Assembly (NCBI GenBank): GCA_021807655.1
Contig: JAKBCT010000043.1
Location: forward strand, 1 to 7,285
DNA length: 7,285 bases
Direction: 5' to 3'
Origin: Actinomycetes bacterium
GTDB taxonomy: Bacteria; Actinomycetota; Acidimicrobiia; Acidimicrobiales; RAAP-2
Part shown: positions 5,009 to 7,285 of the stretch, piece by piece
How the letters are laid out: each line of letters opens with the position of its first letter
How positions within the stretch are numbered: position 1 is the first letter of the stretch
Notes under the pieces: generated by a model
The model's database searches: none
What the model was told of the DNA's origin: nothing
Seen by the model: only the letters and a program-made list of their open reading frames with translations
Made by a program: the position numbers and the translations under genes

Positions 5009-5773
5009 GTGCCACGGCTCCCGTTCGTCCTGTTACCTCCGTCGGAGGGCAAGATGGTCGGTGGCCGGTTGGCTTCGAGAGTGGGAGTCTTCGACGACGT
5101 GCTCGCCGAGTCTCGCGGCGCGTTGCTCTCGTCACTCGCGGTGGCGAGCGCGGACCGAGCAGGCGTGGAACGTCTGACCGGCTTGCGCGGCCCGCTCCTT
5201 GAACGCGCGGGTGATTCGTTCGCGCGACTCGTCGCCGGCGACGCTCCGCTCCTCGCGGCCTGGCGGCGCTACAACGGCGTCGTCTGGGTCCACCTCGACC
5301 CGGCAACGTTGAACCGGGCCCAACGCCGCCGAATTCTCGTGCCGTCCGCCTTGTATGGCGTCACGGCCGGTGATGACCTGATCGCCGACTACCGACTCAC
5401 CTTGCACGCTTCGGTTGCTGGCGTTGGTCCGCTCGGCGCGTATTGGCGAGAGCCAGTCACCCGCGCGCTGTTAGCCGTCGTGGGGCGCTGCCCGGTCGTT
5501 GATCTTCTTCCGACCGAGCATCGTCGCGCCGTCGACGTGGAGCGCATCGCGGGGATGACCCGCGTGATCACCGTGCGATTCCAGTCCGCCGATGGAACTC
5601 GGGCCATCGGGCACGCCGCGAAAGCGGTGAAGGGCGTGTTAGCCCGGCGCCTCCTCGAAGAAGGAATCTCGGCGCTGCAGTCTTTCGCGTGGGGTCCGTG
5701 GCGTGGTGCCATGCTCGACGACTCCACCGCCACGATTACGTCCTGCTCGACGGAGGCTTTGCCTAGTCTGTAG
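5009..5773 (+). CDS. yaaA: YaaA / DUF328 peroxide-stress family protein
   Basis: The 254-aa protein has the full set of YaaA family motifs: LPPSEGK (9-15) at the N-terminus, RYNGVVWVHLDP (87-98), SALYGVTAGDDLIADYRL (113-130), YWR (145-147), DLLPTEHRRAV (165-175) and GHAAKAVKG (201-209). In E. coli YaaA limits intracellular iron during hydrogen peroxide stress and so protects DNA and proteins; it binds DNA in vitro, but its biochemical activity is not settled. Length is normal for the family (about 250 aa). The start is GTG 5009, which puts the LPPSEGK strand directly at the N-terminus as in relatives. It lies 20 bp after the HicA-like gene and its last codons contain the -10 hexamer of the next gene. 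No OxyR or iron-box-like operator is recognised upstream. Confidence 0.9.
   Translation: MPRLPFVLLPPSEGKMVGGRLASRVGVFDDVLAESRGALLSSLAVASADRAGVERLTGLRGPLLERAGDSFARLVAGDAPLLAAWRRYNGVVWVHLDPATLNRAQRRRILVPSALYGVTAGDDLIADYRLTLHASVAGVGPLGAYWREPVTRALLAVVGRCPVVDLLPTEHRRAVDVERIAGMTRVITVRFQSADGTRAIGHAAKAVKGVLARRLLEEGISALQSFAWGPWRGAMLDDSTATITSCSTEALPSL
5764..5769 (+). promoter_or_regulatory. -10 element (TAGTCT) inside the 3' end of yaaA
   Basis: TAGTCT covers the last sense codons of yaaA and lies 6 nt before ATG 5776, so a start 7 nt past the hexamer falls on the A of the ATG. The genes are only 2 bp apart, and no Shine-Dalgarno is present between them, which favours a leaderless transcript for the membrane-protein gene. 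Confidence 0.55.
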
Positions 5774-5775
5774 CC

Positions 5776-6252
5776 ATGGAGTCTTCACCAATCGTTATCG
5801 AGGAGCGGCTCCGCTCGAGTCGACTCGTGGCAATCCTGCTCGCGGTGAGTGCAGTGACCGCGGTGGCGCCGTGTCGACGTCGACGTTTCTCCAGTAGTCG
5901 TGCGAGGCTTGCGTTTTCGGCGGTCGTTGTGGCACTGGTCGCCGCGCTCGCTTCTCGAATCGTCGCGCGAGTCGTGCAAACGCCAGACGGACGACGTTTC
6001 GAAGTCGTGTACGGTCCGGGCGGCATGGTTCGCCAGTCGTTCGAGGCGGCCGATATCAAAGGCGCTCGACCCACAACCCTGTCGGTACTTCGAACCGGCG
6101 GATGGGGGTACCGCGGCAGCCTGCGGTTGCTTCGTCGGGCCGCGGTCGTCACCCGTGGCGGGGATGCGCTCCGCCTTGATCTGACGCGGGGCCGTCGCTT
6201 CGCTATCACCGTTGACGATCCCACCGCGTTCGCCGAGGCGTTGAATCGGTGA
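5776..6252 (+). CDS. Two-TM membrane protein with PH-like C-terminal domain
   Basis: A 158-aa protein with no assigned function. After a charged start it has two hydrophobic segments, LVAILLAVSAVTAV (17-30) and LAFSAVVVALVAALAS (45-60), joined by a basic loop (CRRRRFSSSRAR, 33-44) that should face the cytoplasm if the segments form a hairpin. The remaining 95 residues are soluble and beta-rich: FEVVYGPGG, then GGWGYRGSLRLL (108-119), AAVVTRGGDALRLDL and FAITVDDPTAFAEAL (142-156). This order, with the WGYR motif and the final DDP plus short helix, recalls the actinobacterial membrane-anchored bacterial-PH-type proteins (DUF3093-like). That link is from pattern memory and should be tested by profile search. 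It starts 2 bp after the yaaA stop. Confidence 0.7.
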   Translation: MESSPIVIEERLRSSRLVAILLAVSAVTAVAPCRRRRFSSSRARLAFSAVVVALVAALASRIVARVVQTPDGRRFEVVYGPGGMVRQSFEAADIKGARPTTLSVLRTGGWGYRGSLRLLRRAAVVTRGGDALRLDLTRGRRFAITVDDPTAFAEALNR

Positions 6253-6260
6253 ATCGGTGC

Positions 6261-6284
6261 CGCCGCGGCTCGAACGCCGCGGCG
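6261..6284 (+). terminator. GC-rich stem-loop after the membrane-protein gene
   Basis: CGCCGCGGC (6261-6269) pairs perfectly with GCCGCGGCG (6276-6284) around a 6-nt loop TCGAAC, starting 8 nt after the stop. An A6 run follows at 6301-6306 rather than a U-tract, so it would be a non-canonical terminator for the plus-strand run. Confidence 0.5.
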
Positions 6285-6332
6285 AGCGTGAGCGGTACGC
6301 AAAAAACCGATAGTTGAGATGTCCGTGATGTC

Positions 6333-6370
6333 GCGCGTCACAATCGTTGGCGCGCGGCGCGCTGACGCGC
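6333..6370. repeat. Inverted repeat with GC-alternating core
   Basis: GCGCGTCA (6333-6340) is matched by TGACGCGC (6363-6370); between them GCGCGC (6350-6355) and GCGCGC (6357-6362) flank a single G. It lies in the convergent gap 6253-6451, which holds no gene. A protein-binding site or an additional transcript-end structure are both possible; alternating GC also favours chance pairing. Confidence 0.35.
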
Positions 6371-6390
6371 AGTGAAACGGGTTCGGGTGT

Positions 6391-6423
6391 CTTCGCAGCC
6401 CCGTGAAGCCGCCACGGGCGAAG
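6391..6423 (-). terminator. Bulged hairpin downstream of the HAD phosphatase gene
   Basis: CTTCG (6391-6395) pairs with CGAAG (6419-6423) and, past a 4-nt bulge, CCCGTG (6400-6405) pairs with CACGGG (6413-6418) around a 7-nt loop. It sits 28 nt beyond the phosphatase stop on the minus strand. There is no U-tract; convergent location supports a terminator role. Confidence 0.35.
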
Positions 6424-6451
6424 GGCCCACCGCGCCGAGGCGGCCGGCGGA

Positions 6452-7138
6452 TCAGCTCTGCACGACCGATGACCCCGCGACGAGTTCAACTAACTGGTGG
6501 GGTCGATCCACGAGCACGGATGCACCCGCGTGCTGGAGTTCGGCTGCGCTACCGTACCCCCAGGTCACGCCCACGCTCACAAGGCCGCATCGGTGGGCCG
6601 CGGCCACGTCGAAACGGCGGTCACCCACTAACCAACCATTGTCCGTCGAAGCGTCAAGTCGCGCGATTGCCTCGCCGACGATGACGTCTTTAGCCGTAAG
6701 TCTCCCGTCGAGGGATGCGCCAGCCACGACGGGAAAGTAGTGCGCGATGGATAGCGCCGTCAAGATCTGGTTGGCGAAGTCGACTCGTTTGGCGGTAGCC
6801 ACCGCTAGCGGAATCTGTTGCGCCGCGAGGAACTCCAGGAGCGTCTCAATGCCGTCGTAGATCTGGCAGCGCTGGACTCCCTCACGTTCGTAGTGGACAC
6901 GGTACCGAGCGAGTACGTCGTCCATTTCGTCGGCGCCAAAACCCATCTGCGTGAATGAATAATCGAGTGGTGGTCCGATGAACTCGCGAAGTCGAGACCG
7001 ATTCACGTCTCGGCCAAGGTCGTGGAGGGTGGCCTCAAATGACCAGAGGATTCCGTCCGCGGAATCAACCAGGGTTCCGTCGAGGTCAAACAGCAGCGCC
7101 GAGGGGCGAGAAAGGGAGCGGCACTCGCTGACGGTCAC
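6452..7138 (-). CDS. HAD-superfamily phosphatase, phosphoglycolate-phosphatase (Gph) type
   Basis: A 228-aa haloacid-dehalogenase-type hydrolase. The four motifs are intact: FDLDGTLVDS (17-26) with nucleophile D18 and acid/base D20; ATAKR (114-118) with T115; the motif III lysine K150 in TAKDVI; and VGDRRFDVAAA (171-181) with Mg-binding D173 and D177. A helical C1 cap lies between motifs I and II (about 28-95). Relatives with this layout dephosphorylate 2-phosphoglycolate, pyrophosphate or other small phosphate esters; the substrate cannot be set from sequence. GTG 7138 is the chosen start because a TAGTCT hexamer lies just upstream and motif I would be at residue 17, as is usual. It is a single-gene unit, convergent with the membrane-protein gene. 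Confidence 0.88.
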   Translation of the reverse strand: MTVSECRSLSRPSALLFDLDGTLVDSADGILWSFEATLHDLGRDVNRSRLREFIGPPLDYSFTQMGFGADEMDDVLARYRVHYEREGVQRCQIYDGIETLLEFLAAQQIPLAVATAKRVDFANQILTALSIAHYFPVVAGASLDGRLTAKDVIVGEAIARLDASTDNGWLVGDRRFDVAAAHRCGLVSVGVTWGYGSAAELQHAGASVLVDRPHQLVELVAGSSVVQS

Positions 7139-7146
7139 GACACGTC

Positions 7147-7152
7147 AGACTA
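7147..7152 (-). promoter_or_regulatory. -10 element (TAGTCT) of the HAD phosphatase gene
   Basis: On the minus strand TAGTCT is followed by GACGTGTC and GTG 7138, predicting a leader of 0-2 nt and no Shine-Dalgarno. The same hexamer is used before the membrane-protein gene at 5764-5769. No -35 consensus is seen. Confidence 0.5.
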
Positions 7153-7285
7153 CTTCGCGATCCGGTCTGGACTCGCCTCGCGAACCTGAGCAATGCCGCA
7201 ATGCGAGAACGCCAGCGTGGACAGCTGGCACAGTGTTGAAGATAGCGGGCGAGAGTCGATGCTCGTTGTCAACTACGTCCGGTCA

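Noticed and set aside
6301..6306. A6 run read as the T-tract of a minus-strand terminator
   Set aside because: On the minus strand the T6 precedes the stem at 6261-6284 instead of following it, so the order is wrong for an intrinsic terminator in that direction.
7193..7285. Open frame from ATG 7193 to the right edge (31 codons, in frame ATG also at 7259)
   Set aside because: It stays open and would diverge from the phosphatase gene, so it could be the start of a gene, but there is no good ribosome site or -10 at the right distance and the residues match nothing I know; too little is visible to call.
7256..7285. Minus-strand TTGACA near the right edge as a -35 box for the phosphatase gene
   Set aside because: The nearest TANNNT-like hexamer (TATCTT) is about 22 bp away, too far for a normal spacer, and the phosphatase has a closer -10 at 7147-7152.

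Overview
This window looks like ordinary chromosome from a high-GC Gram-positive bacterium (Actinomycetota). The evidence is the GC-rich, C/G-ending codon use, the frequent GTG starts, a DUF3039 protein (a family I know only from actinobacteria), a racemase very close to the mycobacterial alpha-methylacyl-CoA racemase, and several starts that sit almost directly on a TANNNT -10 hexamer (leaderless style). Acidimicrobiia is my best guess at class level, but that is inference. I see no transposase, integrase, tRNA, rRNA, CRISPR array or phage module.

Layout: (1) positions 1-267, minus strand, hold the first 89 codons of an FAD-dependent glycerol-3-phosphate dehydrogenase (glpD) that runs off the left edge. 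(2) Diverging from it, 460-1623 plus encodes alpha-methylacyl-CoA racemase with all expected catalytic residues. (3) A convergent gap (1624-1799) carries stem-loops and an 11-bp-period direct repeat. (4) On the minus strand are a 71-aa Cys/His protein (2091-2306) and a stand-alone Lrp/AsnC ligand-binding (RAM) domain of 78 aa (1800-2036). (5) Head-to-head with that pair are a DUF3039 protein (2350-2625) and a class I glutamine-amidotransferase-like protein (2650-3366). (6) A plus-strand run follows: a TrmA/RumA-type RNA m5U methyltransferase (3442-4656), a HicA-fold small protein (4710-4988), a YaaA/DUF328 protein (5009-5773) and a two-TM membrane protein with a PH-like C-terminus (5776-6252). 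(7) Convergent to this, on the minus strand, is a HAD phosphatase of the phosphoglycolate-phosphatase type (6452-7138), with hairpins in the 200-bp gap between them.

The genes do not form one pathway. They read as separate short transcription units of lipid metabolism, RNA modification, stress and housekeeping functions. The best recurring signal is regulatory. Six gene starts (2306 minus, 2350, 3442, 5009, 5776 and 7138 minus) lie 6-9 nt from a TANNNT hexamer, which predicts 5' leaders of 0-3 nt. Two genes inside apparent operons (1800-2036 minus and 4710-4988) instead carry clear Shine-Dalgarno sequences. The pair of small Cys-rich proteins diverging from back-to-back -10 elements is the least understood spot. 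I do not find convincing evidence for an undescribed multi-gene system.
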